58,310 nucleotides of DNA. Origin: Sphingopyxis sp. KK2 (GTDB taxonomy: Bacteria; Pseudomonadota; Alphaproteobacteria; Sphingomonadales; Sphingomonadaceae). Of the stretch, positions 34,400 through 44,020 are shown one piece after another (position 1 is the stretch's first letter; every line of letters begins with the position of its first letter). Made by a program: the position numbers and the translations under genes. Under the pieces are notes generated by a model. That model made no database searches. It saw nothing but the letters and a program-made list of their open reading frames with translations, and was not told the DNA's origin. The DNA lies in contig NZ_LYVN01000008.1 in assembly GCF_001990265.1 (NCBI RefSeq), positions 1-58,310 on the forward strand. The letters are read 5' to 3'.

Positions 34400-35488
34400 T
34401 CACGTAGAAGCCAGCGCCGCCTTCTTCGCCGCCCGCTTTACGGGCTTCGGCCGCTTGAACCAGAAGCTCCACACCGCGAGGCTGCCGAGCATCGTCATCG
34501 CGAGGCCCGAGATCGTCAGCAGGATGCGCCACGTCCAGCCGCCGACCTTCGACGCGTGGATCGGAAAGGCCATGTTGAACGCCTGCGCACCCGGCGGCAG
34601 CGCGAGCGCGTCGCGCGCGGCGAGCAACTCGCCCGTCGCGGCGTCGAACGCCAGCGTGGTGCGGCCGTTGGGCAGCCATTCGGCGGGCTGTTTCATGCGC
34701 AGGCTGATCGGGTCGCCGGGCTTGCGCGGCAGGCTGAGGATTCGGAATTCGGCATCGGGAAAGCGCCGCCGCGCCTCGGTGAGCATCGCGCTATAGTCGA
34801 CCTTCGCCGCGAGCGGGCCGCCCTTGTATTTCGGCGGATCGAGCGCCTTCGCGGTTTCGGCGACCGGGCCGAAGGGCGCGACCACCCCCAAGGCAAACGG
34901 GCGAAAGATCATCATCGTGCCGGTGACGACCGAGATCAGCAGCAGCGGCGCTACGATCACGCCGAGGTCGCGGTGGTGCATGACGATCGCGGGCCGGCTC
35001 ATCCGCTTGGGCCACAGCCGGAACTGGAAGGTCTTGCGGGTGCGCCACCACAGGATGACGCCCGAGACCACGAAGAACAGCCCCGCGAGCCCCGCGATGC
35101 CGATCACCCATTCGCCGCTGTCGCCCGCGAACAGATGATGGTGGAAATCGAAGATCCACAGCTCGGGCCGCTCCCACTGGCTCGCCCAGCGCGTCACGAT
35201 GTCGCCCGACTGGCTGGCATAGGCGCCCGCTTCCTTGCCGAAACGAAGCTGGTGCAGCCCGAAACGATCGTCGGCATAGATGATGCCCTGCGCGCCCGGC
35301 AGCGCCATCAATTTCTCGGTGGTCGCGGTGACCGTCGCCAGGTCGCCGCGCAGCGCGTCGCCGGTGCCGGGGAAGCCGATCCACAGATAATCGTAGAGCA
35401 GGATCGTGCCCGACAGCCCGAGCAGCGCGAGCACGAGGCCGAGCAGGCCGCCGGTCCAGCGGTGGAGGGTGTCGAGCAGTTTCAGCAT
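34400..35488 (-). CDS. PepSY-associated TM-helix protein (iron-uptake associated)
   Basis: A 362-residue inner-membrane protein with four main transmembrane segments: LLGLVLALLGLSGTILLYDY, IGIAGLAGLFFVVSGVILWW, VIVAPLLLISVVTGTMMIF and ILLTISGLAMTMLGSLAVW. The first helix has LHRWTGG and a large periplasmic loop contains the conserved WIFDFHHHLFAG; MHHRDLG precedes helix 3. This is the PiuB/PepSY_TM family, thought to act in ferric-siderophore reduction or uptake through haem-coordinating His pairs. It follows the TonB receptor by 17 bases on the same strand, which supports an iron role. The C-terminus is basic. Confidence 0.88.
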   Translation of the reverse strand: MLKLLDTLHRWTGGLLGLVLALLGLSGTILLYDYLWIGFPGTGDALRGDLATVTATTEKLMALPGAQGIIYADDRFGLHQLRFGKEAGAYASQSGDIVTRWASQWERPELWIFDFHHHLFAGDSGEWVIGIAGLAGLFFVVSGVILWWRTRKTFQFRLWPKRMSRPAIVMHHRDLGVIVAPLLLISVVTGTMMIFRPFALGVVAPFGPVAETAKALDPPKYKGGPLAAKVDYSAMLTEARRRFPDAEFRILSLPRKPGDPISLRMKQPAEWLPNGRTTLAFDAATGELLAARDALALPPGAQAFNMAFPIHASKVGGWTWRILLTISGLAMTMLGSLAVWSFWFKRPKPVKRAAKKAALAST

Positions 35489-35505
35489 GTCGGGCGCGCC
35501 AGATC

Positions 35506-37647
35506 CTAGAAACGATAATCCCAGCCGAGCGTGACGGTCCGGCCGCGCCCGGTGAAGAAGCGGGCATTGTCGGTCGCCGCGACGGTCGAGCGGATCGTCT
35601 GGCTGTTGTAGGTGACATAGTCGACATTGAACAGGTTCGAGGCCGCGAGCGTGATCCCGCCGAGGCGGGGAAGGTCATAGCGCACCACCGCATCGGTCAG
35701 CGTGTAGCCTGAAAAGGCGGTGTTCGCCGGCGCGCCATCGAAGCGGCGGTCGAGATAGAAGCCCGCCTGGACGCGCGCGGACAGCGGCCCGTGGTTATAG
35801 CTCGTCCAGACATTGACGCGGTCGGGCGAGATGTTCGCGCCGTCGAGGTCGATATCGACCTTGTCGTCCTTGTTGCTGTCGGTGCGGCCCGACAGATGGG
35901 CATAGCCGGTGCCGATCTTCAGCCCGTCCACCGGAAGCTCGACCGCAAGATTGATCTCGAAGCCCTGGATTTCGATGCGCTGGCGCTGGACATCATAGAC
36001 GCCCGCGCTGTTCAGGACCAACAGGCCGCCATCCTTCGACGTCGACCAGAAATAGGAGGCGCTCGCATCGAGCGGCCCGCGCTTGATCTCGATCCCGATC
36101 TCGCGGTTGTTCGAAATGACCGGGGTGACGTTGACGTCCTCGATGCGGAAATTGGGCTGGGTCGCGCCGTTGACCGCGCGCAGGATGCGGCCGACGTCGG
36201 CGATCGAATAGCCTTCGGCATAGCTGGCATAGGCGCGAATGCCTTGCGCCGGCTCGACGATCACGCCGCCATTGAGAAGCAGATCGTCGAAATTGCGGGT
36301 GCCGCCGCTGACACGCGCCGAGTTGTACGAGGCCAGCGTCACATAATCATCGACCTTGAGCTGGCCATTCTCCCAGCGCCCGCCGCCCGCGAGGCGGACG
36401 ACGCCGTCGAACAGTTTCAGATTGGCCTGGCCGAAGGGGGCGAGGGTGCGGAAGGTCGTCGGCGGGACCCAATAACGTCCGGTCGCGAGCAGGCCCTGCT
36501 GCGTCTTGTCCCACATCGAGTCGAAGCCGAGGGTGACGTTCAGCGCGTCGAGAAATTGCCGTTCATAGCTGACGCGCGCGCCCAGCTTGCGCGAGCGGTT
36601 CGCCGACTGGTCGAACAGGGTGCCAACGGGCGCGATGCTCGCGTCCTGGAAGGTCGCGCTCACATCGCCGCCGAAGATGTCGCGCGACCGGTTGAAAAAG
36701 GCCTGAAAGACCAGGTTGCCGCCGCCGAGATCGGTGTCGGTGAGCGTCAGATTGACGGTTTCGACCCGGTTCGAAGCGGCTTCGCCCTGAATGTCGCCAC
36801 GTTTCGAGCTGGTGGGAAGGCCCGTCGCCCGGTTGCCCGCGACCTGAATCCAGTCGCCATTGCCTTCGAGGTTGAAGCGCGTCGCGAACAATTCGAGTCG
36901 GGCGGTCGACGAGAGGTCATAGCCGAGGCGCGCAAAGAAGCTGAGGCTCTGGCTGTCCTGCACATCGCCCTGCGTATTGTCGATGCCGATGCGGCGGCCC
37001 GCGCCGTCATAATAAAGGCCGCGCGCTTCATAGGCGACGCCGCCGGTCACATCGAAGGCGCCCCGGCGATAGGAGAGCAGCCCGCCGAGCTTGCCGCCGA
37101 AGCTGTTGTCTTCGAAATTGCCCGTCGACCCTTGCGCCAGCACGCGGCCGGAGAGGCCGTCCTCGCGCGGTGCCTTGATCACCACCTGGTTGACCACGCC
37201 GCCGGTCGCGCCGATCCCCTGCAAGGCGTTCGAGCCATAGATCAATTCGACGCGGTCGAGGAAAAAGGGGTCGATCGTATAGCCGTCGCGCGATCCGTCG
37301 CGGATCGGGGTCGATTGCGGGATGCCGTTGATCGCGTAGAGCGGCGAGCGACCGCGCAGCGTCTCGCCCGCACCCGACAGCTTCTGCCGCGTCGGCGAGA
37401 AGCTGGGGGTCAGATTTGCCACCGCGTCGATGACCGAGCCGGAGATCGCAACCTGTTGATCGAGAGCCTCTTCGGTAATGACATCGATCGTCAACGGCAG
37501 CGCGCTGGGCGGCAGCACGGTGCGCGCAGCGGTGACGACGATCATGTCCTCGCCCTTTTCTTCAGCGGCCGGAGCGCCGTCTTGCGCCAGGGCGGGCGAC
37601 GACAGCATCGTGCAGGTGAGGGCGGCGGCGACAAATTTGCGATTCAT
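35506..37647 (-). CDS. TonB-dependent siderophore-type receptor
   Basis: A 713-residue outer-membrane receptor. The signal (MNRKFVAAALTCTMLSSPAL) is followed by a TonB-box-like segment EDMIVVTAART. The plug has SGSVIDAVANLTPSFSPTRQ, LRGRSPLYAINGIPQSTPI and GIGATGGVVNQVVI, typical of siderophore receptors; the barrel ends LGWDYRF. ATG at 37647 has an AGGAG site, so the TTG at 37653 is not needed. It is the first gene of a two-gene unit with the PepSY protein. A possible Fur-type sequence sits 26-44 bases upstream. The exact siderophore is unknown. Confidence 0.93.
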   Translation of the reverse strand: MNRKFVAAALTCTMLSSPALAQDGAPAAEEKGEDMIVVTAARTVLPPSALPLTIDVITEEALDQQVAISGSVIDAVANLTPSFSPTRQKLSGAGETLRGRSPLYAINGIPQSTPIRDGSRDGYTIDPFFLDRVELIYGSNALQGIGATGGVVNQVVIKAPREDGLSGRVLAQGSTGNFEDNSFGGKLGGLLSYRRGAFDVTGGVAYEARGLYYDGAGRRIGIDNTQGDVQDSQSLSFFARLGYDLSSTARLELFATRFNLEGNGDWIQVAGNRATGLPTSSKRGDIQGEAASNRVETVNLTLTDTDLGGGNLVFQAFFNRSRDIFGGDVSATFQDASIAPVGTLFDQSANRSRKLGARVSYERQFLDALNVTLGFDSMWDKTQQGLLATGRYWVPPTTFRTLAPFGQANLKLFDGVVRLAGGGRWENGQLKVDDYVTLASYNSARVSGGTRNFDDLLLNGGVIVEPAQGIRAYASYAEGYSIADVGRILRAVNGATQPNFRIEDVNVTPVISNNREIGIEIKRGPLDASASYFWSTSKDGGLLVLNSAGVYDVQRQRIEIQGFEINLAVELPVDGLKIGTGYAHLSGRTDSNKDDKVDIDLDGANISPDRVNVWTSYNHGPLSARVQAGFYLDRRFDGAPANTAFSGYTLTDAVVRYDLPRLGGITLAASNLFNVDYVTYNSQTIRSTVAATDNARFFTGRGRTVTLGWDYRF

Positions 37648-37672
37648 TCTCAACTCCTGTTTGCGGCGCCGC

Positions 37673-37691
37673 TAATGCGAATAATTTGCGA
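37673..37691. promoter_or_regulatory. Possible Fur-type iron box
   Basis: TAATGCGAATAATTTGCGA contains a repeated TGCGAA spaced by TAATT, reminiscent of AT-rich Fur boxes in other Gram-negatives. It is just upstream of an iron-type TonB receptor. The match to a consensus is only partial. Confidence 0.3.
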
Positions 37692-37788
37692 AAACAAGAG
37701 GAAATGGGTTTCGAGACCGACAGGCGGCGCGTTCTCTGGAGGCTGTTGAATATTCGCCACACCCCGAAAAGCGCGCTATCACCAGCGC

Positions 37789-40101
37789 ATGCGCGAGAAG
37801 GAATTGCGGTTCGCCCTGATTTGCTACGGCGGCATCAGCCTTGCCGTCTATATGCACGGCATCACCAAGGAGGTGTGGCGGCTCGCCGCCGCGTCGCGCG
37901 CCTTTCACGACGGCGGCGCGCTCAGTGGGGTCGGGACGGTCTATCGCGACCTGCTCCTCGCCATTTCGGAGCGCAGCAACGTCCGGCTGCGCGTGCTGGC
38001 CGATATCGTCGCGGGGGCGAGTGCGGGCGGCATCAACGGCATCTTCCTCGCGCGCGCGCTCGCGACGGGCCAGTCGCTCGACCCGCTCACCGACCTGTGG
38101 CTCGACGATGCCGATGTCGACCATCTGATCGACCCCGATGCGCGGCCCTTGTCGGCGGCGACCAAATTCTGGGCGGTGCCGATCGCCGGCTGGATGATGA
38201 AGAAGCGCGGCAACGTCATCGACCGCACGGTGGGCGAGGGCGCGCAGGACGAGGTGCGCGCGAAGCTGTCGCGCTTCGTGCGCGCGCGCTGGTTCGAACC
38301 GCCCTTCGGCGGCGAAACTTTCTCCAACCTGCTGCTCGACGCCTTCGACGCGATGGACCGGGGGCCGCGCGGGCCGGTGCTGGTGCCGACGGGACAGCCG
38401 GTCGACCTGTTCGTGTCGGTCACCGATTTTGCGGGCCACCGCGTCTCGCTGTCGCTCAACAGCCCGGCGCGGGTGACCGAGGACGAGCATCGGCTGATCC
38501 TGCGGTTTCGCGAGGACAGCCGCGCCGGAAAGACGCTCGACGACATGCCTGGCCTCGCCGCCGCAGCGCGCGCGACCGCGAGCTTTCCCGGCGCCTTCCC
38601 GCCCTTCACGCTGCGCGAACTCGACCGCGTGCTCGAAAAGCGCGGCATCGCCTGGCCCGGCCGCGAGACTTTCATCCGCACCCAGCTTCCCGCCGGCGGC
38701 GAAAGCGACCCCGCCGACCGCGTGCTGATCGACGGTTCGGTGCTCGCCAACGCGCCCTTCCGCCCCGCGATCGCCGCGCTCAAGCAGCGCCCTGCGCGGC
38801 GCGAGGTCGACCGCCGCTTCATCTACATCGATCCCAAACCCGATTATCGCTCGATCAGCTTCGGCAAGCCCGGCGAGTTGGCGGAGGGTGATACGCCGCG
38901 CCTGCCCGGCTTCCTGCCGACGATCCTCGGCGCGATGTCCGAAATCCCGCGCGAGCAGCCGATCCGCGACAATGTCGAGGCGATCGAGGGCATGTCGCGG
39001 CGCATCCGCCGGATGCAACGCATCGTCGATGCGATGAAGGTCGAGGTCGAAGAACAGGTCGCGGCGCTGTTCGGCACGACCTTCTTCCTCGACACGCCGA
39101 CGACCGCGCGGCTTCAGAAATGGCGCGCTAAGGCGCAGGATCAGGCGGCCGAGCGCGCGGGTTTCGCTTTCTCGCCCTATGGCCATCTCAAGCTGTCGGC
39201 GATGGTCGAGGAACTGGTCGGGATCGTCGACCGCCTTGCCCCGCCCGAGGGCGATATCCACCGTTCGATCCGCCGCCAGCAACTCTGGGACGAGGTGCGC
39301 GCGCGCGGGCTCGACCGCATCTCGGGCAAGCGCGGTGCGGGGGCGAGCGGCGACGCGGTGACCTTCTTTCGCACCCACGACCTCGGCTTCCGCGTTCGCC
39401 GCCTGCGCTTCCTCGCGCGCGAACTCGACCGCGTCGTCGAGGCGCAGCGCGACGCGCGCGACCCTGCGTGCGACGCGATGCGCGACACCATCTACCAGGC
39501 GCTCGGCGTCTATCTCGAGCGCGAGGGCGACAGCTGGTTCGCCGACCTCGACCTGCCCGCCGACGCCGATGCCGGGCAATGGATCGACGCCATCGCCGCG
39601 CGCCGCGACCTCATCGGCGCCGACGCCGATGCCGACGCGCTGATTGCAGAGGGGCTCGGCGCGCTGCCGAAGGATGACCGGCGCGCGCTGCTGCTCGCCT
39701 ATCTCGGCTATCCCTTTTACGACATCGCGACGCTGCCGCTGCTGCAGGGCGAGGGGTTCGACGAATTCGATCCGATCAAGATCGACCGCATCTCGCCCTC
39801 CGACGCGACCGCGATCCGTAGCGGCGGTGCGGCGGCGATGCTCAAGGGCATCGAGTTCAACAGCTTCGGCGCCTTCTTCAGCCGCGCCTACCGCGAGAAT
39901 GACTATCTGTGGGGGCGGCTCCACGGCGCCGACCGGCTGATCGACATCGTGGCGAGCAGCGTGGCGGGCGATACGGCACTGCCGGCGGATGCGCTGAAGG
40001 CGATCAAGCGCCGCGCCTTCCACGCGATCCTCGACGAAGAGGAGGCGCGATTGCCGAAGGTGGCGGCGCTGATCGCGGAACTCAGGGACGAGATCGGCTA
40101 A
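37789..40101 (+). CDS. Patatin-like phospholipase domain protein (DUF3376-type)
   Basis: A 770-residue protein with an N-terminal patatin domain: oxyanion region CYGGISLAVYMHG, nucleophile elbow IVAGASAGGINGIFLARAL with Ser in GASAGG, and the catalytic Asp in VLIDGSVLANAPF. The Ser-Asp dyad is complete, so lipid acyl hydrolase activity is likely. The C-terminal half (about 400-770) is Arg/Ala/Asp-rich and helical, of the DUF3376 type, with no other recognised domain. There is no signal peptide, so it should be cytosolic or peripheral at the membrane. It diverges from the siderophore receptor and ends at a large dispersed hairpin. Function unknown; such proteins may remodel membrane phospholipids. 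Confidence 0.88.
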   Translation: MREKELRFALICYGGISLAVYMHGITKEVWRLAAASRAFHDGGALSGVGTVYRDLLLAISERSNVRLRVLADIVAGASAGGINGIFLARALATGQSLDPLTDLWLDDADVDHLIDPDARPLSAATKFWAVPIAGWMMKKRGNVIDRTVGEGAQDEVRAKLSRFVRARWFEPPFGGETFSNLLLDAFDAMDRGPRGPVLVPTGQPVDLFVSVTDFAGHRVSLSLNSPARVTEDEHRLILRFREDSRAGKTLDDMPGLAAAARATASFPGAFPPFTLRELDRVLEKRGIAWPGRETFIRTQLPAGGESDPADRVLIDGSVLANAPFRPAIAALKQRPARREVDRRFIYIDPKPDYRSISFGKPGELAEGDTPRLPGFLPTILGAMSEIPREQPIRDNVEAIEGMSRRIRRMQRIVDAMKVEVEEQVAALFGTTFFLDTPTTARLQKWRAKAQDQAAERAGFAFSPYGHLKLSAMVEELVGIVDRLAPPEGDIHRSIRRQQLWDEVRARGLDRISGKRGAGASGDAVTFFRTHDLGFRVRRLRFLARELDRVVEAQRDARDPACDAMRDTIYQALGVYLEREGDSWFADLDLPADADAGQWIDAIAARRDLIGADADADALIAEGLGALPKDDRRALLLAYLGYPFYDIATLPLLQGEGFDEFDPIKIDRISPSDATAIRSGGAAAMLKGIEFNSFGAFFSRAYRENDYLWGRLHGADRLIDIVASSVAGDTALPADALKAIKRRAFHAILDEEEARLPKVAALIAELRDEIG

Positions 40102-40108
40102 TTGTCTT

Positions 40109-40185
40109 CGTCATCCCCGCGAAGGCGGGGATCCAGCTTGCTATGACGCTGAATAAGCTGGACCCCCGCCTTCGCGGGGGTGACG
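40109..40185. repeat. Dispersed inverted repeat, copy between patatin and dnaJ
   Basis: Left arm starts CGTCATCCCCGCGAAGGCGG and continues with GGATCCAGCTT; right arm AAGCTGGACCCCCGCCTTCG then CGGGGGTGACG. Arms pair over about 30 bases around a 17-base spacer. Lies between convergent genes and can act as a transcript end for both. Confidence 0.85.
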
Positions 40186-40211
40186 GAAAAAGGAAAAGGC
40201 GTTGCAAGCGA

Positions 40212-41345
40212 TCAATCGGTCAGATCGTCCCACATATCCTTGATCTTCGAAAAGAAGCCCTGGCTCGCGGGGCATTCCTCGCCGGTCTCGGTCTCGCGGA
40301 ACTCGGCGAGCAATTCCTTCTGCCGCGCGGTGAGCTTGGTCGGCGTCTCGACGTCGATCTGGACGACGAGGTCGCCGTGGCCGCGTCCGTTGAGCACCGG
40401 CATGCCCGCGCCGCGCTGGCGCAGCTGCTTGCCCGACTGGATGCCCGCCGGGATGCGGATGTCGTGCTTGGCGCCGTCGAGCCCCGGGATGCTGATCTCG
40501 CCGCCGAGCGCCGCGGTGGTGAAGCTGATCGGCGCGCGGGTGAACAACGTCGTCCCCTCGCGCTCGAACACCTTGTGCCGCGCCATGTGCAGGAAGATGT
40601 AGAGGTCGCCCGGCGCCGCGCCGCGCGCGCCGCTTTCGCCCTCGCCCGACAGGCGGATGCGCGTGCCTTCGTCGACCCCGGCGGGGATGTTGACGGTCAG
40701 CGTCTTGCGCCGGTCGACGCGGCCCTCGCCATGGCAGCTGTTGCAGGGGTCGGCGATGACCTCGCCCGCGCCCTGGCAATTGGGGCAGGTGCGCTCGACC
40801 ATGAAAAAGCCCTGCTGCGCGCGCACCTTGCCGTGGCCGGCGCAGGTGGTACAGCGGCTCGTCTGCGTGCCGGGCTTGGCGCCCGATCCGTCGCAGCTGT
40901 CGCAGCGCGCCGCGACATCGACCTGGATTTCGCGGCTGATACCGGTGAAGGCGTCCTCGAGCCGGATTTCCATGTCGTACCGCAGGTCGGCGCCGCGCGC
41001 CGGGCCGCGCTGCTGGCGCCCGCCACCGCCGAAGGCCGAACCGAAGATCGATTCGAAAATATCGCCGATGTCGCCGAAATCGGCATTGCCGCCTGCGCCG
41101 CCAAAGCCGCCCGCGCCGCGCACGCCTTCCTTGCCGAAACGGTCATAGGCGGCGCGCTTCTGCGGGTCCTTCAGGCAGTCATAGGCTTCGCTGATCGCCT
41201 TGAAACGCGCCTCGCTGTCGTCGCACCCCGGATTCTTGTCGGGGTGGTATTTCATCGCGAGCTTGCGATAGCTTGCCTTCAGCGTGGCGTCGTCGGCGGT
41301 CCGCTCGACTTCGAGCAGTTCGTAATAATCGATGTCGAGCGACAT
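40212..41345 (-). CDS. dnaJ: Chaperone DnaJ
   Basis: A 377-residue Hsp40 co-chaperone. J domain with HPD in MKYHPDKNPGC; Gly/Phe-rich linker GAGGFGGAGGNADFGDIG; four zinc-finger repeats CDSCDGSG, CTTCAGHG, CPNCQGAG and CNSCHGEG; C-terminal substrate-binding domain with GDLYIFLHMARHKVFER. Start at 41345 (MSLDIDYYELL). It stimulates DnaK ATPase and delivers substrates. Downstream of dnaK by 56 bases in one operon; a strong stem-loop lies in the gap. Confidence 0.97.
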   Translation of the reverse strand: MSLDIDYYELLEVERTADDATLKASYRKLAMKYHPDKNPGCDDSEARFKAISEAYDCLKDPQKRAAYDRFGKEGVRGAGGFGGAGGNADFGDIGDIFESIFGSAFGGGGRQQRGPARGADLRYDMEIRLEDAFTGISREIQVDVAARCDSCDGSGAKPGTQTSRCTTCAGHGKVRAQQGFFMVERTCPNCQGAGEVIADPCNSCHGEGRVDRRKTLTVNIPAGVDEGTRIRLSGEGESGARGAAPGDLYIFLHMARHKVFEREGTTLFTRAPISFTTAALGGEISIPGLDGAKHDIRIPAGIQSGKQLRQRGAGMPVLNGRGHGDLVVQIDVETPTKLTARQKELLAEFRETETGEECPASQGFFSKIKDMWDDLTD

Positions 41346-41364
41346 AAATATCATGCCCCCTCAG

Positions 41365-41393
41365 CCCCGCCGCGCTTTCGGGGCGCGGCGGGG
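41365..41393. other. Stem-loop between dnaK and dnaJ
   Basis: CCCCGCCGCGC and GCGCGGCGGGG form an 11-bp perfect stem with a 7-base loop. No U-run follows on the transcript, so it more likely affects mRNA stability or dnaJ translation than termination. Confidence 0.6.
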
Positions 41394-41401
41394 AGAGTTT
41401 C

Positions 41402-43306
41402 TTACTTCTTGTCGTCTTCGACTTCCGAGAATTCGGCGTCGACGACATCTTCGTCGGCCTTCGGAGCTTCGGCATCGGCGCTGGGGGACGCCGCGGCCTG
41501 CTGCTCCTGCTCGTAGATCGCCTGGCCGAGCTTCATCGCGACCTGCGCCAGCGCCGCCGACTTCTCGGTCATCGCGGTGGCGTCGCCGCCTTCGACCGCA
41601 GTCTTGGCTTCGGCGACTGCGGCTTCGATTTCGGCCTTCAGGCTCGCGTCGACCTTGTCGCCATGCTCGCGCAGCTGGCTTTCGGTCGAGTGGATCAGGC
41701 TTTCGGCGTTGTTCTTCGCCTCGGCCGCCTCGCGGCGCTTCTTGTCCTCTTCGGCGAACTGCTCGGCGTCCTTGACCATCTGGTCGATGTCGGCGTCGCT
41801 GAGCCCGCCACTGGCCTGGATCTTGATCTGCTGTTCCTTGCCGGTGCCCTTGTCCTTCGCGTGGACCGACACGATGCCGTTGGCATCGATGTCGAAGGTC
41901 ACTTCGATCTGCGGCACGCCGCGCGGCGCCGGCGGGATGCCGACGAGGTCGAACTGACCGAGCGCCTTATTGTCGGCGGCCATTTCGCGCTCGCCCTGGA
42001 ACACGCGGATCGTCACCGCCGACTGGTTGTCGTCGGCGGTCGAATAGACCTGCGACTTTTTCGTCGGGATGGTGGTGTTGCGGTCGATCATGCGCGTGAA
42101 CACGCCGCCCAGCGTCTCGATGCCGAGGCTTAGCGGAGTGACGTCGAGCAGCAGCACGTCCTTGACGTCGCCCTGCAGCACGCCCGCCTGGATCGCGGCG
42201 CCGATCGCGACGACCTCGTCGGGGTTCACGCCGGTGTGCGGTTCCTTGCCGAAGAAATCCTTCACGACTTCGCGCACGCGCGGCATGCGGGTCATGCCGC
42301 CGACGAGCACGATTTCATCGATTTCCTTGGGATCGACGCCGGCGTCCTTGATCGCCTTGCGGCACGGCTCGAGTGTGCGCTTGACGAGGTCTTCGACCAG
42401 CTTTTCGAGGTCGGCGCGGGTGATCGTCTTGACGAGGTGCTTCGGACCGCTCGCATCGGCGGTGATGAAGGGCAGGTTGACCTCGGTCGTCGCGGCCGAC
42501 GACAGTTCGATCTTCGCCTTTTCGGCGGCTTCCTTCAGGCGCTGGAGCGCGAGCTTGTCGCCGCGCAGGTCGATGCCTTCGTCCTTCTTGAAGGTATCGG
42601 CGAGGAATTCGACGACCTTGCTGTCGAAATCTTCACCGCCGAGGAAGGTGTCGCCGTTGGTCGATTTCACCTCGAACACGCCGTCGCCAACCTCGAGGAT
42701 CGAGATGTCGAAGGTGCCGCCGCCAAGGTCATAGACCGCGATCGTCTTGTTCTCCGACTTGTCGAGGCCGTAAGCGAGCGCGGCCGCGGTCGGCTCGTTG
42801 ATGATGCGCAGCACTTCGAGGCCGGCGATCTTGCCGGCATCCTTGGTCGCCTGGCGCTGGGCGTCGTTGAAGTAGGCGGGGACGGTGATGACCGCCTGCT
42901 CGACCTTTTCGCCCAGATAGGCCTCGGCGGTTTCCTTCATCTTCTGGAGGATGAACGCGCTGATCTGCGACGGCGAATAATCCTCGCCGCCGGCCTTGAC
43001 CCACGCGTCGCCGGTCGGGCCCTTGGCAATGGCATAGGGAACGAGTTCCATGTCCTTCTTGGTCATCGGATCGTCGAAGCGGCGGCCGATCAGGCGCTTC
43101 ACCGCATAGATGGTGTTTTCGGGATTGGTCACCGCCTGGCGCTTAGCGGGCTGGCCGATCAGCCGCTCGCCGTCCTTGGCGAAGGCGACGATCGACGGCG
43201 TCGTGCGCGTGCCTTCGACATTTTCGATAACCTTGGGCTTGCCGGCTTCCATCACCGCCACGCAGCTGTTGGTGGTGCCGAGGTCGATCCCGATCACTTT
43301 GGCCAT
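41402..43306 (-). CDS. dnaK: Chaperone DnaK (Hsp70)
   Basis: A 634-residue Hsp70. N-terminal ATPase: [74 protein letters not shown] and [14 protein letters not shown]. Substrate-binding domain: [20 protein letters not shown], then a helical lid; the C-terminus ends [10 protein letters not shown], like other alphaproteobacterial DnaK. It folds and refolds proteins with DnaJ and GrpE. An RpoH-type promoter is present upstream at 43376-43403, so it should be heat-inducible. Confidence 0.99.
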   Translation of the reverse strand: MAKVIGIDLGTTNSCVAVMEAGKPKVIENVEGTRTTPSIVAFAKDGERLIGQPAKRQAVTNPENTIYAVKRLIGRRFDDPMTKKDMELVPYAIAKGPTGDAWVKAGGEDYSPSQISAFILQKMKETAEAYLGEKVEQAVITVPAYFNDAQRQATKDAGKIAGLEVLRIINEPTAAALAYGLDKSENKTIAVYDLGGGTFDISILEVGDGVFEVKSTNGDTFLGGEDFDSKVVEFLADTFKKDEGIDLRGDKLALQRLKEAAEKAKIELSSAATTEVNLPFITADASGPKHLVKTITRADLEKLVEDLVKRTLEPCRKAIKDAGVDPKEIDEIVLVGGMTRMPRVREVVKDFFGKEPHTGVNPDEVVAIGAAIQAGVLQGDVKDVLLLDVTPLSLGIETLGGVFTRMIDRNTTIPTKKSQVYSTADDNQSAVTIRVFQGEREMAADNKALGQFDLVGIPPAPRGVPQIEVTFDIDANGIVSVHAKDKGTGKEQQIKIQASGGLSDADIDQMVKDAEQFAEEDKKRREAAEAKNNAESLIHSTESQLREHGDKVDASLKAEIEAAVAEAKTAVEGGDATAMTEKSAALAQVAMKLGQAIYEQEQQAAASPSADAEAPKADEDVVDAEFSEVEDDKK

Positions 43307-43375
43307 AGTCTTACACGTCCTTCATAGTCTCATTGGCGCCCTGAAGAGGCACGCCTGAACAGGTTTCTGGCCGCG

Positions 43376-43403
43376 ATATAGGTGCGCTAATCCTTGGCAC
43401 AAG
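43376..43403 (-). promoter_or_regulatory. RpoH (heat-shock) promoter of dnaKJ
   Basis: On the minus strand the sequence reads CTTG, 17 bases, then CCTATAT. This fits the alphaproteobacterial sigma-32 consensus CTTG-N17-CYTATNT. The -10 element is 70 bases before the dnaK ATG, leaving a 5' leader of about 60 bases. Confidence 0.7.
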
Positions 43404-43456
43404 GACTCATTCGGCTTATCTGGGACAGGAAATTCCCCCTGTTACGGAGTATCCGC

Positions 43457-44014
43457 ATGAACCGCTTTGCCCGCCGCCTCTTCCTTGGCGCCACGCTCGC
43501 CGCCACCGCGCTCACGCTGGCGGGTTGCGAGGAAAATCTGGGCAAGGGGCCGGTGCTCCATATTTCGGGCGGCGAGGTCCGTATGGGTGCGACCCCCGAC
43601 CGCCCGGCGGTCGGCTATTTCACCGTCAAGGGCGGCGACGCGCCGGTCGATCTCGTCGCGGTGTCGGCCGACCTCGCGCAGCGCATCGAGATGCACGAGA
43701 GCGTGAAGGAAGGCGGCATGATGACGATGAAGCCGATCGAACGCGCCGCGGTGCCGGCGCGCGGCAGGCTCGAATTCAAGCAGGGCGGCAAGCATCTGAT
43801 GATCTGGGGGGTCAATCCCGCCGCGGTGCGCGAGGGCAAATTGTCGCTCGTCTTCATGTTCACCAACAACGACCGGATCGTCGTCGACCTGCCGATCAAG
43901 AACGCCTCGACCGCTGCGGCTGCCGACGGCGCCGCGATGGATCATGGCGCGATGGACCATGGCGCCGAGGCCGCCGGCAAGGCTGCCCCGGCGGCGGACG
44001 CGGCGAAGAAATAA
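43457..44014 (+). CDS. PCu(A)C-type copper chaperone lipoprotein
   Basis: A 185-residue probable lipoprotein: FARRLFLGATLAATALTLAGC ends in a lipobox. The PCu(A)C (DUF461) core has ATPDRPAVGYFTVKGGD, the metal site region RIEMHESVKEGGMMTMKPI and GKHLMIWGVNP. His/Met spacing (MHE ... GGMMTM ... HLMIWG) matches the copper(I) site. The C-terminal tail has MDHGAMDHG, a second metal-binding His/Met repeat, then Ala/Lys. Such proteins deliver copper to cytochrome oxidase or buffer copper in the periplasm. ATG at 43457 follows ACGGAG. It is divergent from dnaK and is the first gene of a same-strand run up to rmuC. Confidence 0.88.
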   Translation: MNRFARRLFLGATLAATALTLAGCEENLGKGPVLHISGGEVRMGATPDRPAVGYFTVKGGDAPVDLVAVSADLAQRIEMHESVKEGGMMTMKPIERAAVPARGRLEFKQGGKHLMIWGVNPAAVREGKLSLVFMFTNNDRIVVDLPIKNASTAAAADGAAMDHGAMDHGAEAAGKAAPAADAAKK

Positions 44015-44020
44015 GCGTCC

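Noticed and set aside
37672-40023. 783-residue frame opposite the patatin-like gene
   Set aside because: The patatin dyad is clear on the plus strand; the minus frame has no motif and would extend into the iron-receptor control region.
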